DNA of 64,000 nucleotides from the NCBI RefSeq assembly GCF_004339565.1, contig NZ_SMFZ01000002.1, forward strand, positions 3,348,001 to 3,412,000, written 5' to 3'. The DNA comes from Pseudonocardia endophytica (lineage in GTDB: Bacteria; Actinomycetota; Actinomycetes; Mycobacteriales; Pseudonocardiaceae). The translations under genes and the position numbers were made by a program. Below are positions 50,701 to 60,233 of this stretch, piece by piece. Within the stretch, counting starts at the first letter, position 1, and the number at the start of each line of letters is the position of its first letter. The notes beneath the pieces are model-generated. The model was not told where the DNA came from. It did no database searches and saw only the letters and a list, made by a program, of their open reading frames with translations.

Positions 50701-51921
50701 AGCGCGGACCGTCGAGCACGTCGAACACCTGTCGTGCGGCCGCGACACCCTCCATGCTCGCGTGGAACCGGGCCCCGACCTCGCGCAGCGGCAGGTACGC
50801 CTCCGGCGCCAGGATCAGCACGAGCAGGGCCGTCCCGAGGTCGAGGTTCCCGGACAGCAGCCGCAGCCCGACCTCGACGGCGACGAGCGCCACCGCCAGC
50901 GTCGCCAGCACCTCGAGCACGAACGCGGACAGGAACGCGATCCGCAGTGTCCCCATCGTGGCCCGCCGGTGCGCGTCGGTCGTCTCCCGCACCTTCTCGG
51001 CGACGGCCGCCGCCCGCCGGAACAGCAGCAGCGTCGGCAGCCCCTGTACGACGTCGAGGAAGTGCCCGCCGAGGCGTGCCAGCATCCGCCACTGACGACG
51101 GGTCCGGGACCGGGTGTGCATCCCGACCAGCGCCATGAACAGGGGGATCAGCGGCAGCGTGACGGCGACGACGGCGCCCGAGATCCAGTCCGCGTCGGTG
51201 ATCACGACCAGCACCGCGACCGGCACGATCACGGCCAGCACGAGCTGGGGGAGGTAGCGGGCGATGTAGTCGTCGAGCGCGTCCAGCCCGCGGGTGGCGA
51301 GCGTGACCAGCTCGCCGGCGCCGGGGCCGTCGGGATCCGGCGGCCGGGACGCGAGGTGGCGGACCAGGCGCATCCGCAGCTGGGACTTGGCCCGGGCGGC
51401 GCTGGCCAGCGCGGCGGACTCGGATCCGTAGGCCAGCACCGCCCGGGCCACCGCCACCCCCGCGACGAGCGCGACCAGCGGCGCGAGGGTGGTCAGGTCC
51501 GCGCCGTCGGTAGCCCCCGCGACGACGCGGGCGATCAGCCAGGCCTGCAGCAGGATCAGCCCGGTCAACGCCGCACCGCACACGACGCTGACGACGAGGT
51601 GGCCGCGCACGGCACTCGCGACGCGCAGCAGCCGCGGATCGACCGGCGGCCCGCCGGCGGGCTCCGGCGGCTCCTCCGGCGCCGGCTGTGCTCTGCTCAC
51701 CTCGGTGCACCGCTCGGGTGGGCCGGACGTGTCGTCGCCGGTCCGGTCGGTGTCGCGTATCGGTGAGCAGAGCACGGCGCCGCCCCGCGGGTCGGCCGCT
51801 CCGTGGCCGCCTCCCGTCGCGTGCCCGAACGAGGGTGCCGTTCGTGCAATGTCACTGCCCGAAGGTGCCGTTCGTTCGGAGGGGAGGTGGGTGGGAGCGG
51901 GGTGGGTGGGCGCCGTGGAGG

Positions 51922-51925
<4 letters not shown>
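47711..51925 (-). CDS. cydDC: Fused CydD-CydC thiol exporter with repeat-derived linkers
   Basis: A 1404-aa fusion of CydD and CydC, the ABC exporter of glutathione/cysteine-type thiols or heme needed to assemble cytochrome bd. CydD half: transmembrane region ~95-420, NBD with CSGAGKSTLLAVLLG, LSSGERQRVALARAF, LVLLDEPTAHLD. CydC half from ~800: NBD with GPSGAGKSTLAGVLFG, LSGGMHRRVAVARAL, VLVLDEPTAHLD. ATG overlaps the cydB stop. Three disordered stretches are extra: an N-terminal ~90 residues; residues ~434-518 with three 28-residue repeats; and a Arg/Glu-rich segment ~725-800 between the halves. Their DNA contains palindromic elements of families P1 and P4. Confidence 0.92.
49571..49733 (-). 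repeat. CGTTCG-type repeats (family P4) in the CydD-CydC junction
   Basis: GGTGTCACGTTCGTTCG at 49607-49623 and GGTGTGGCGTTCGTTCG at 49717-49733 share 15 of 17 bases, 110 bp apart. ACGAACGTGGCGTTCGT at 49574-49590 is palindromic (7-3-7). They encode Arg/Glu-rich segments such as ANERDTRTDGADERHV. Related DNA lies at 51824-51879. Confidence 0.6.
50391..50622 (-). repeat. Three in-frame P1 palindromes with exact 84-bp period in cydDC
   Basis: Copies at 50391-50453, 50475-50538 and 50559-50622 all start TGATC and end GATC(A), 63-64 bp long, with start-to-start distances of 84 and 84 bp (28 codons). In protein the 28-residue units begin MIGGSDRIRAED, MIDGSARVGATHG and EIDGSARRRAVHG and each contains a D(P)-H/D-TxDH ending. 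They lie in the linker between the CydD membrane domain and its ATPase domain. Confidence 0.85.
51824..51879 (-). repeat. Family P4 element in the cydDC N-terminal extension
   Basis: Two units, each CCCGAA...GGTGCCGTTCGT, occur at 51824 and 51858, separated by GCAATGTCACT. In frame they encode SERTAPSGSDIARTAPSFGH near residues 16-35 of CydDC. The same kind of word occurs in the CydD-CydC junction. Confidence 0.6.
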
Positions 51926-52935
<1,010 letters not shown>

Positions 52936-52951
52936 CGTGGGCTCCTCCCGA

Positions 52952-54382
52952 TCAGTAGGTGAAGGCCGGTTCGCGGGGGGAGTCGCCGGGGGTTGGTGAG
53001 GACGGGTACGGCATCACCGCGCCCGGGCCGGCTTTCACGTACCGCAGCAGCAGCCGGAACTCGACGACCGCCAGCACGCCGTAGAGCAGCGTGAACGCGG
53101 TCAACGACGTCGCCACCTCGCCGAGCGAGACCCCGGGCGACACGCTCGCCGCCGTCAGGAGCTCACCGTGCACGGTCCACGGCTGGCGGCCCATCTCGGT
53201 CAGGACCCAGCCGAAGATGTTGCCCGCCAGGGCCGACGGGAGGGCGACGACCACGGCGCGGTACATCCATCGCCGCCACCCCGCCGGCGACGGCAGCCGT
53301 CCACGGCGGGTCAGCCACAGCCCGGCCACCGACACGGCGACCCCGGCCATGCCCAGCCCCATCATCAGCCGGAACGACCAGTACAGGACGGCGATGTTCG
53401 GCCGGTAGTCGCCCGGCCCGTACATCGCCTCGTACTGCGCCTGCACGTTCTTGATGCCCTGCACGTCGCCGTCGAACGAGCCGGTGGCCAGGAACGAGAG
53501 CACCTTCGGGACCTGCACGTTGATGTGGTTGCGGCTGCCCTGGATGTCGCCGACGGCGAACAGCGAGAAGCCCGCTCCGTGCTCGGTCTCCCACAGGGCC
53601 TCCGCGCCGGCGAGCTTCATCGGCTCGTAGGTCGCGGCCAGCTTCGCCTGGTGGTCCCCGGAGATCGCGAGCAACGCACCGGCGACCGCGGTGACCAGGA
53701 ACCCGGCCCGCATCGTGCGGCGGAACATCCCCTTCTCCGACGGGTGGTCCCACCGCTTCTTCATGATCTTGTAGGCGCTGACGGCCGCGACGAACAGCCC
53801 GGCGATCACGAACGCGGCCGAGACCACGTGCAGGTAGGTCGACCAGGCCTGGTCGTTCGTCAGTACCGCGCCGATGTCGGTCATCCGCGCCCGCCCGGTC
53901 ACCGGGTCGACCTCGTAGCCGACCGGGTGCCGCATCCAGGCGTTGGCGGCCAGGATGAAGTACGCGGACAGGTTCGAGCCGATCGCGGCGGCCCAGATGC
54001 AGGCCAGGTGCACGCGGCGGGGGAGCCGGTCCCACCCGAAGATCCACAGACCGATGAACGTGGACTCCAGGAAGAACGCGAGCAGCGCCTCCATCGCCAG
54101 AGGTGCGCCGAACACGTCGCCGACGAACGTCGAGTACGCGCTCCAGTTCATCCCGAACTGGAACTCCTGCACGATCCCGGTCACGACGCCCATCGCGAAG
54201 TTGACCAGGAACAGCTTCCCGAAGAACTTCGTGGCGCGCAGGTAGTCCTCGCGCCCGGTCCGGACCCACGCCGTCTGCAGTGACGCGACGATCACGGACA
54301 GCCCGATCGTCAGCGGGACGAACAGGAAGTGGTAGATCGTCGTGATCCCGAACTGCCATCGGGCCAGGTCGAGCGCGTCCAT
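52952..54382 (-). CDS. cydA: Cytochrome bd oxidase subunit I
   Basis: A 476-aa subunit carrying hemes b558, b595 and d. Starts with DLARWQFGITTIYHFLFVPLTIG, with the axial histidine; continues FGKLFLVNFAMGVVTGIVQEFQFGMNW and ESTFIGLWIFGWDRLP, and has GRQPWTVHGELLTA, the GRQPW block of subunit I. It has the short Q-loop common in Gram-positive enzymes. High-affinity oxygen reduction under microaerobic or NO/H2S stress. ATG at 54382 with GGAGG upstream; two palindromic operators precede it. Confidence 0.97.
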   Translation of the reverse strand: MDALDLARWQFGITTIYHFLFVPLTIGLSVIVASLQTAWVRTGREDYLRATKFFGKLFLVNFAMGVVTGIVQEFQFGMNWSAYSTFVGDVFGAPLAMEALLAFFLESTFIGLWIFGWDRLPRRVHLACIWAAAIGSNLSAYFILAANAWMRHPVGYEVDPVTGRARMTDIGAVLTNDQAWSTYLHVVSAAFVIAGLFVAAVSAYKIMKKRWDHPSEKGMFRRTMRAGFLVTAVAGALLAISGDHQAKLAATYEPMKLAGAEALWETEHGAGFSLFAVGDIQGSRNHINVQVPKVLSFLATGSFDGDVQGIKNVQAQYEAMYGPGDYRPNIAVLYWSFRLMMGLGMAGVAVSVAGLWLTRRGRLPSPAGWRRWMYRAVVVALPSALAGNIFGWVLTEMGRQPWTVHGELLTAASVSPGVSLGEVATSLTAFTLLYGVLAVVEFRLLLRYVKAGPGAVMPYPSSPTPGDSPREPAFTY

Positions 54383-54397
54383 CGGATCCCCTCCGAG

Positions 54398-54443
54398 GTT
54401 CTACCGTGTGTAGAACTCAGGCATAGTTCTACTCCGTGTAGAA
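54398..54443 (-). promoter_or_regulatory. Tandem palindromic operators upstream of cydA
   Basis: GTTCTAC-5-GTAGAAC (54398-54416) is a perfect 7-5-7 inverted repeat, and TTCTAC-5-GTAGAA (54427-54443) a perfect 6-5-6. Centres are 28 bp apart, and both lie 16-61 bp upstream of the cydA start. On the coding strand both read TTCTACAC near the left arm. The symmetry suits a dimeric repressor, with some likeness to BlaI/MecI-type sites (TACTACA-TGTAGTA); it is not a Rex box (TTGTGAA). Confidence 0.7.
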
Positions 54444-54458
54444 GGTCGAGGGCCAGAA

Positions 54459-55892
54459 CTATGAGGTACGGAACGCGCCGCGCTCGTGGAGCACGTCGAG
54501 TACCTGCGGGAGGTCCCGGAACGCGGCTTCGACGTCGGACGGGTGCGCCACGCGGTGCGCGTTCGCCCCGATGTAGGCGCGCAGGGCGGCGTCGAAGCGC
54601 TCCGGGCCGACCCGGTCGCGCCCCTCCAGCAGAGCGGCGGCGCCCTGCTCGTAGACACCGACCGAGTACGCGCTGAACCCGCCGCGTGCGTCCCAGAACG
54701 CCATCGGCGCGCCGATCGGTCCGACCACGTCCGGGTCGCCCGGCGCGCGGAGCCGGTACGTGTCCCGCTCGCCGGCGACGGTGGCCTCGGCGAAGGTCGC
54801 GAACGACTCGTCGAGCCACGGGTCGCGGGACTGGTCGTTCCCGACGAGCGAGTAGAACCACTGATGGGACAGCTCGTGTGCGACGAGTGATGGCCGGGTG
54901 ACCCGGCCGACGTCGCCGAACTGGACGTGCGTCGGGAACTCGATGCCGCTGACCTGCCCGGACGCGACCGTGACCCACAGGTCCGGGTAGGGGTACGGGC
55001 CGAGCAGCCTCTCCAGTGCCGCGAGCTGCCGGGTGGTCTCGTCGGCCCACTCCTGTCCGGAGCCGATCGAACCGGCCCTCGGGACCGCGACGTGCACCCG
55101 CGTCCCGCCGGCCGTCGCCTCGGTGAGCGCGAAGTCCCCGGCCGCCACCGCGACGTCCCGGACGGACTCTGCCGTGTACGTGTGCGTCGTGCGACCCGGC
55201 GCCGGCGACGACGTGCCGGTCTCCGTCCCGGTGCCGGTGACGGCCTGGTCGGTCCCGGCCGTGACGCGCAGCGCGGCCAGCCGGAACTCCTCGGAGACGG
55301 CCGACTCGCCGCCCATCCGGACGGCCGGGTCGCGCTCCCAGCCCTCGCCGCGGACCCACGCGAGCAGCGGCATCGGCGTGCCGAGCCATGCGGTGTCCGT
55401 GTCGGTGGCGTGCCCGACGCGCTCGTCGGCGTCGCCGCGGCCGATCGCCAGCGTGAACCGCAGGTCGGCGCGGATCGGCGTCCCGGCCCGGGCGCACGCC
55501 GCCAGCGGCAGCGTGACGAGCGTGCCCGGCGCCCCGGGCGGCGCGCCCGCCGCGTCGACACGCGGCGCGACCGGGTTCCCGTCGACCGACGCACCGGTGA
55601 CCGTGGACGACGTGCCGCCGACGACCGTGCTGGGCCGGTTCGCCCACACGCGGAACACGAGCTCGCAGACCGGCTGGTCCGGTGTGACGGTCACCGTCTC
55701 GGTGCCGGTCGCGGTCGCCAGGTCCGGCGCGATGTCCAGTGACGCGTCGACGACCGGCCGCTGCGACCACTCGCCGGGCGCGTCGGCCGCCTGCCCGGCG
55801 GCCGTCGTCGGGGCGACGACCGCTGCGCTGCAGCCCGTCAGCGCCAGCGCGGCGACGCCGACGAGGGCGCCACGGACCCGCGTGCCGATCAT
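54459..55892 (-). CDS. M1-family zinc metallopeptidase lipoprotein
   Basis: A 477-aa extracytoplasmic lipoprotein (GALVGVAALALTGCS, lipobox LTGC). The beta-sheet N-domain (DASLDIAPDLATATGTETVTVTPDQ) precedes the catalytic domain with VSGIEFPTHVQFGD (a shifted GAMEN-like substrate loop, here GIEFP), LVAHELSHQWFYSLVG (HExxH) and the third zinc ligand Glu in DPWLDESFATFAE 19 residues on. It resembles the small secreted M1 peptidases of actinobacteria. ATG at 55892. Substrates unknown. Confidence 0.88.
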   Translation of the reverse strand: MIGTRVRGALVGVAALALTGCSAAVVAPTTAAGQAADAPGEWSQRPVVDASLDIAPDLATATGTETVTVTPDQPVCELVFRVWANRPSTVVGGTSSTVTGASVDGNPVAPRVDAAGAPPGAPGTLVTLPLAACARAGTPIRADLRFTLAIGRGDADERVGHATDTDTAWLGTPMPLLAWVRGEGWERDPAVRMGGESAVSEEFRLAALRVTAGTDQAVTGTGTETGTSSPAPGRTTHTYTAESVRDVAVAAGDFALTEATAGGTRVHVAVPRAGSIGSGQEWADETTRQLAALERLLGPYPYPDLWVTVASGQVSGIEFPTHVQFGDVGRVTRPSLVAHELSHQWFYSLVGNDQSRDPWLDESFATFAEATVAGERDTYRLRAPGDPDVVGPIGAPMAFWDARGGFSAYSVGVYEQGAAALLEGRDRVGPERFDAALRAYIGANAHRVAHPSDVEAAFRDLPQVLDVLHERGAFRTS

Positions 55893-56033
55893 CCCCGCAC
55901 GGTATCGCTCCGTCGTGCAGTGTCCCGTGCGCGGTGCGTGACGGCCGTGACCAGCGACGATCGCGGGCCGGCGCTCAGGACAGCGTGCGCACCAGGAACT
56001 CGACCCGGCGGTACCGGACGGATCTGTCGAGGG

Positions 56034-56755
56034 TCAGCCGCCGGTGGGCCCGAACTGCTCGATCCGGATCGCGGTGTCCGGCACCCCGGCCGCGGCCAGC
56101 AGGTCCGTCGCAGCGCCGGCGAACGCGGCCGACCCGCACACGTACGCGGTCTCGCCGCCGCGCACGAGCGGCGCGACGTCGGCCAGGGTCAGCCGTCCCG
56201 GAGGGCGCGGCGCGTCGAGCGGCGCGCGCCGGGTGTGCACGACGGTCACCTCCGGCCCGTCCAGCCCGGCGTACAGGTCGTCCGGCGTGCGCACCGAGAC
56301 CAGCATCCGGACCAGGTCGGGGCGTCCGCGGTCGCGCGCGTAGCGCAGCATCGCGGCCAGCGGGACCTGCCCGGACCCGCCTGCGACCAGCAGCGCCGGG
56401 ACGTCGCCCGTCCACGCGAACCAGCCGCCGACCGGGCCCCGCACCTCCAGCACGTCGCCGGGGACGACGACGTCGTGCAGGAACTCCGAGACCTCGCCGT
56501 CGTCGAGCCGCTCCACGGTCAGCTCGATCTCGTCCGAGCCGTCCGGCGCCGACGCCACCGAGTACGACCGCTGCGCCGTGTACCCGTCCTGAGCGGTCAG
56601 GCGCAGCACGTAGTACTGGCCGGGGAGGTGGTCGGAGACGCGCTCGAGACGCAGTCGGAACGTCTTCACGCGCGGCGCCTCGTCGCGGATCCCGACGACG
56701 GTCGCCGCCTGCCAGCGCAGCGTGCGCCGGGCGGTGGTGTCCATCCCGCCCGCCA

Positions 56756-56756
<1 letters not shown>
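56034..56756 (-). CDS. FAD-dependent ferredoxin-reductase-type oxidoreductase
   Basis: A 240-aa FAD/NAD(P)-binding protein. The FAD motif is PGQYYVLRLTAQDGYTAQRSYSVASAPDG; LVAGGSGQVPLAAMLRYARD binds NAD(P), and the end is YVCGSAAFAGAATDLLAAAGVPDTAIRIEQFG. It lacks a 2Fe-2S domain. Its start overlaps the stop of the molybdopterin oxidoreductase (TGATG), so it is very likely the electron partner of that enzyme, as in similar actinobacterial pairs. It is the last gene of the hydroxycinnamate operon. Confidence 0.88.
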
Positions 56757-57361
<605 letters not shown>

Positions 57362-57368
57362 GCATGCC

Positions 57369-58880
57369 TCAAGTGCCCGGGTCGCCGCTCTGTTCCCCTC
57401 GGCCGCCGTGCGTCGCGGCGATCTCGTTCTTGCGCAGCTTCCCGGACGGCGTGCGGGGCAGGTGGTCGGCGAACACGACCGAGCGCGGCACCTTGTAGCC
57501 GGCCAGCCGCCCGCGCAGGAACGCGACCAGCTCGTCCGGGTCGATCCGCGCCCGGGCCGCAGGCACGACGACGACACGCCCGACCTCGCCCCATCGCTCG
57601 TCGGCGACACCGACGACGGCGCAGTCGGCCACGCCGGGGAAGTCGTGCACGGCGCTCTCCACCTCGGCCGGGTAGACGTTCTCGCCGCCGGAGACGTACA
57701 TGTCCTTGAGCCGGTCGACGATCCGGACGTAGCCGTCGTCGTCCACGCATGCGACGTCACCGGAGCGGAACCAGCCGCCCTCCTCGATCGCCTCGGTGGT
57801 GGCGTCCGGGCGTCCCCAGTAGCCGTCCATCAGGTGCGGGGCGCGGACCAGCACCTCGCCGCGTTCCCCCGGCCGGGCGTCGGCGCCGTCCGGGGTCCGG
57901 ACGCGGACGTCGGTGAAGAAGTGCGGCACACCGGCCGACCCGGCCTTCCGCGTCGCGTGCTCGGCGTCCAGCAGCAGCACCCCCGGTGAGGCCTCGGTCA
58001 TGCCGTAGCCCTGCAGGAACACCAGCCCACGGTCCTGCCATGTCCGGATCGTCGCGACCGGGACGGGCGCCCCGCCGCACAGCAGCGTGCGCAACGACGA
58101 CAGGTCGGCGGCGTCGAACTCCGGCAGCGCGGCGACGGCGTCGTAGGTGGCCGGGACGCCGAACATCAGCGTGATCCGCTCGTCGGTGACGCGGCGGAGC
58201 ACGGTCGCCGCGTCGAACGACGGCTGGAGCGCGACGTGGCCGCCGCGCAGCAGCACCGGCAGCGTCACCATCCCGAGCGCCGCGGAGTGGAACAGCGGCG
58301 TGTAGACGAGTGCGCGCTCGTCGGCCCGGACGTCGACGTCGAGCAGGACGTCCAGCGCGTTCCAGGTCAGGTTGCCGTGGGTGAGCACGGCGCCCTTGGG
58401 CGCGCCGGTGGTACCCGAGGTGTAGAGGATGACCGCCGGGTCCGCGTGTGTGATCGGGAGACCGGGCGGCCCGGCGTCGACGCCGTCGTCGAGATCGTCG
58501 ACGGTCACGGTGCCGGTCTCCAGGCCGCCGGCATCCTGTCCGGGGGCGACGACGAGCAGCGTCGCGCCGCTGTCGTCGAGCTGATGACGCAGTTCGGGCA
58601 CGGTGAGACGGGTGTTGAGCGGCACGAACACCGCACCCGCCGCGGCCGTCGCGAACAGCGCCTCCAGGAACGACGGGTGGTTCGGCCCGAGATAGGCGAC
58701 CCGGTCGCCGGGCCGGATCCCGCGGCGGGCCAGGCCGTGCGCGACGCGGTCGCACCGGCGGGCGGCCTCGGCGTAGGTCACCGGAGGCTCACCGGCGCCG
58801 GACCACGCCGGCCGGTCCGCGCGGGTGCGGGCACGGCGGTGCAGCCACGAGCCGAGCCCCTCGTCGCGCAGCGTGAGCAC
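57369..58880 (-). CDS. fcs: Hydroxycinnamoyl/feruloyl-CoA synthetase (ANL superfamily)
   Basis: A 503-aa AMP-forming acyl-CoA ligase. Motifs: AVILYTSGTTGAPKGAVLTHGN, LQGYGMTEASPGVLLL, GEVLVRAPHLMDGYWGRPDAT, WFRSGDVACVDDDGYVRIVDRLKDMYVSGGENVYPAEVE and RTPSGKLRKNEI. Identification as Fcs comes from the adjacent ech and MarR genes; Fcs converts ferulate or p-coumarate to its CoA ester, the substrate of Ech. GTG at 58880, 3 bp after the ech stop. Other aromatic or medium-chain acids cannot be excluded. Confidence 0.83.
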   Translation of the reverse strand: MLTLRDEGLGSWLHRRARTRADRPAWSGAGEPPVTYAEAARRCDRVAHGLARRGIRPGDRVAYLGPNHPSFLEALFATAAAGAVFVPLNTRLTVPELRHQLDDSGATLLVVAPGQDAGGLETGTVTVDDLDDGVDAGPPGLPITHADPAVILYTSGTTGAPKGAVLTHGNLTWNALDVLLDVDVRADERALVYTPLFHSAALGMVTLPVLLRGGHVALQPSFDAATVLRRVTDERITLMFGVPATYDAVAALPEFDAADLSSLRTLLCGGAPVPVATIRTWQDRGLVFLQGYGMTEASPGVLLLDAEHATRKAGSAGVPHFFTDVRVRTPDGADARPGERGEVLVRAPHLMDGYWGRPDATTEAIEEGGWFRSGDVACVDDDGYVRIVDRLKDMYVSGGENVYPAEVESAVHDFPGVADCAVVGVADERWGEVGRVVVVPAARARIDPDELVAFLRGRLAGYKVPRSVVFADHLPRTPSGKLRKNEIAATHGGRGEQSGDPGT

Positions 58881-58883
58881 GGC

Positions 58884-59711
58884 TCAGCCCCGCTCGTAGG
58901 CGCCCAGCCCGGGGCGCAGCGTCCTGTCGTCCAGGAACTGGCCGAGCCCCTGTTGCTTGCCCTGTTCCGGGTCGTGGCCGGTGGCGGCGTCGAGCTTCGC
59001 GTAGAGGTAGTCCTCCGCGGTGTCCCACGACATCTGCCGGACCTTCTTCACCCCGACCTTCGCCGCGCGCAGCACGTGCGTGTTCATCCCGGCCAGCTTC
59101 CGCGCGACCTCGGTGGTGCGCTCGCGCAGCCGGGAGGTCGGTACCGCCTCGTTGACCAGCCGCATCTCGGAGGCGCGGCGGCCGTCGAACGTCTCGCCGG
59201 TCATCACGAACCAGAGCGCGTCGCGCGACGGGAGCGTCTCCGCCAGCGCCCGCGAGACCAGCCCGCCGGGCGGGATGCCCCAGTTCACCTCGGACAGGCC
59301 GAACGTGGCGTCCTCGTCGGCGATCGCGAGGTCGCAGCACACGAGCGGGGTGAACGCTCCGCCGAAGCACCACCCGTTGACCATCGCGATCGTCGGCTTC
59401 GGGAAGTGGATCAGCCTGCGCCACTGCCACTCCGCGGACTCCCGCCGGGCGCGGACCTCGACGTGCGGCGGGGCGTCGTCGACCTCCCGGAAGTACTCCT
59501 TGAGGTCCATCCCGGCCGACCAGGCGTCGCCGTCGCCGGTGAGGACCACGCAGCGGACGGCGTCGTCGGCCTCCAGGAGATCCAGCGCCTCGATCATCTC
59601 GCGGTTGAGCGTCGGGCTCATCGCGTTGCGCTTCTCCGGGCGGGCGAAGTACAGCCAGCCGATGCCGTCCGGGTCGACGTCGATGCGGACGGTCGTGAAC
59701 TCGCCGGGCAC
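58884..59711 (-). CDS. ech: p-Hydroxycinnamoyl-CoA hydratase/lyase (vanillin-forming)
   Basis: A 275-aa crotonase-fold enzyme. It hydrates feruloyl-CoA and cleaves it to vanillin plus acetyl-CoA. Specific features: RNAMSPTLNREMIEALDLLEAD, SAGMDLKEYFREVDDAP, GWCFGGAFTPLVCCDLAIADEDATFGLSEVNWGIPPGG and SWDTAEDYLYAKLDAA, whose tyrosine corresponds to the catalytic Tyr239 of the Pseudomonas enzyme. GTG at 59711 with GGAGG seven bases upstream. A perfect operator-like palindrome lies just upstream. Next to the MarR regulator. Confidence 0.88.
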   Translation of the reverse strand: MPGEFTTVRIDVDPDGIGWLYFARPEKRNAMSPTLNREMIEALDLLEADDAVRCVVLTGDGDAWSAGMDLKEYFREVDDAPPHVEVRARRESAEWQWRRLIHFPKPTIAMVNGWCFGGAFTPLVCCDLAIADEDATFGLSEVNWGIPPGGLVSRALAETLPSRDALWFVMTGETFDGRRASEMRLVNEAVPTSRLRERTTEVARKLAGMNTHVLRAAKVGVKKVRQMSWDTAEDYLYAKLDAATGHDPEQGKQQGLGQFLDDRTLRPGLGAYERG

Positions 59712-59724
59712 GGGGCACCTCCGA

Positions 59725-59741
59725 TATCAGGGTCCCTGATA
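59725..59741. promoter_or_regulatory. Perfect palindrome between marR and ech
   Basis: TATCAGGG-T-CCCTGATA is a perfect 8-1-8 inverted repeat in the 58-bp gap between the MarR gene and ech, overlapping the region before the ech ribosome site (GGAGG). It is the natural operator for the MarR protein, which in hydroxycinnamate operons releases DNA on binding the CoA ester. Confidence 0.75.
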
Positions 59742-59769
59742 ATGAGGGACGTCGCGACGGGATCGCAAG

Positions 59770-60216
59770 TCAGCCGCGGGCCATCGGTTCGACGGCCGCG
59801 AGCGCCCGGCCGAGCGCGTCCCGGACCCCGTCCCGCTCGTCCGGTCCCAGCGCGGTGTCGACGCGCCCCTCCAGGTCGGCGACCACGTCGGCGCACTCCC
59901 GCATCCGGTTCCGGCCCGCCCCGGTCAGGCGGATCCGGAGCAGGCGGCGGTTCGACGGGTCCGGCTCGCGCGCGACCAGCCCGGCGCGTTCCAGCGCGAT
60001 CACCTGCTCGTGCATGGTCTGCGGCGTCACGAACGAGCGCCGGGCCAGTTGGGCCGAGGTGAGACCGTCGGCCCCGGCGTCGTCGCGCTGGGCGAGCGCC
60101 GTCAGTGCCGTGTACTGCGGCGCCGTCAGGCCGTGCGGGCGCAGGACGTCGTCGAGCACCTTGCGGATCGCCAGCTCGAGGCGCTTGACGAGGTACAGCG
60201 TCGACGGTTCGGGCAC
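59770..60216 (-). CDS. MarR-family regulator of the hydroxycinnamate operon
   Basis: A 148-aa winged-helix regulator. The core is LRPHGLTAPQYTALTALAQRDD, then LTSAQLARRSFVTPQTMHEQVIALERAGLVAREPDPSNRRLLRIRLTGAGRNRM, with the DP.NRR wing of the MarR fold. Gene order marR-ech-fcs on one strand matches ferulate (ferR/couR-type) systems. GTG start is only 17 bp from the divergent LLM gene start and has no ribosome site, so a leaderless transcript is likely. A palindrome follows its stop. Confidence 0.87.
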   Translation of the reverse strand: MPEPSTLYLVKRLELAIRKVLDDVLRPHGLTAPQYTALTALAQRDDAGADGLTSAQLARRSFVTPQTMHEQVIALERAGLVAREPDPSNRRLLRIRLTGAGRNRMRECADVVADLEGRVDTALGPDERDGVRDALGRALAAVEPMARG

Positions 60217-60233
60217 CAGGGGAGGGTAGGGCC

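Noticed and set aside
54398..54443. Rex binding site upstream of cydA
   Set aside because: The palindromes read TTCTAC/GTAGAA, not TTGTGAA/TTCACAA.
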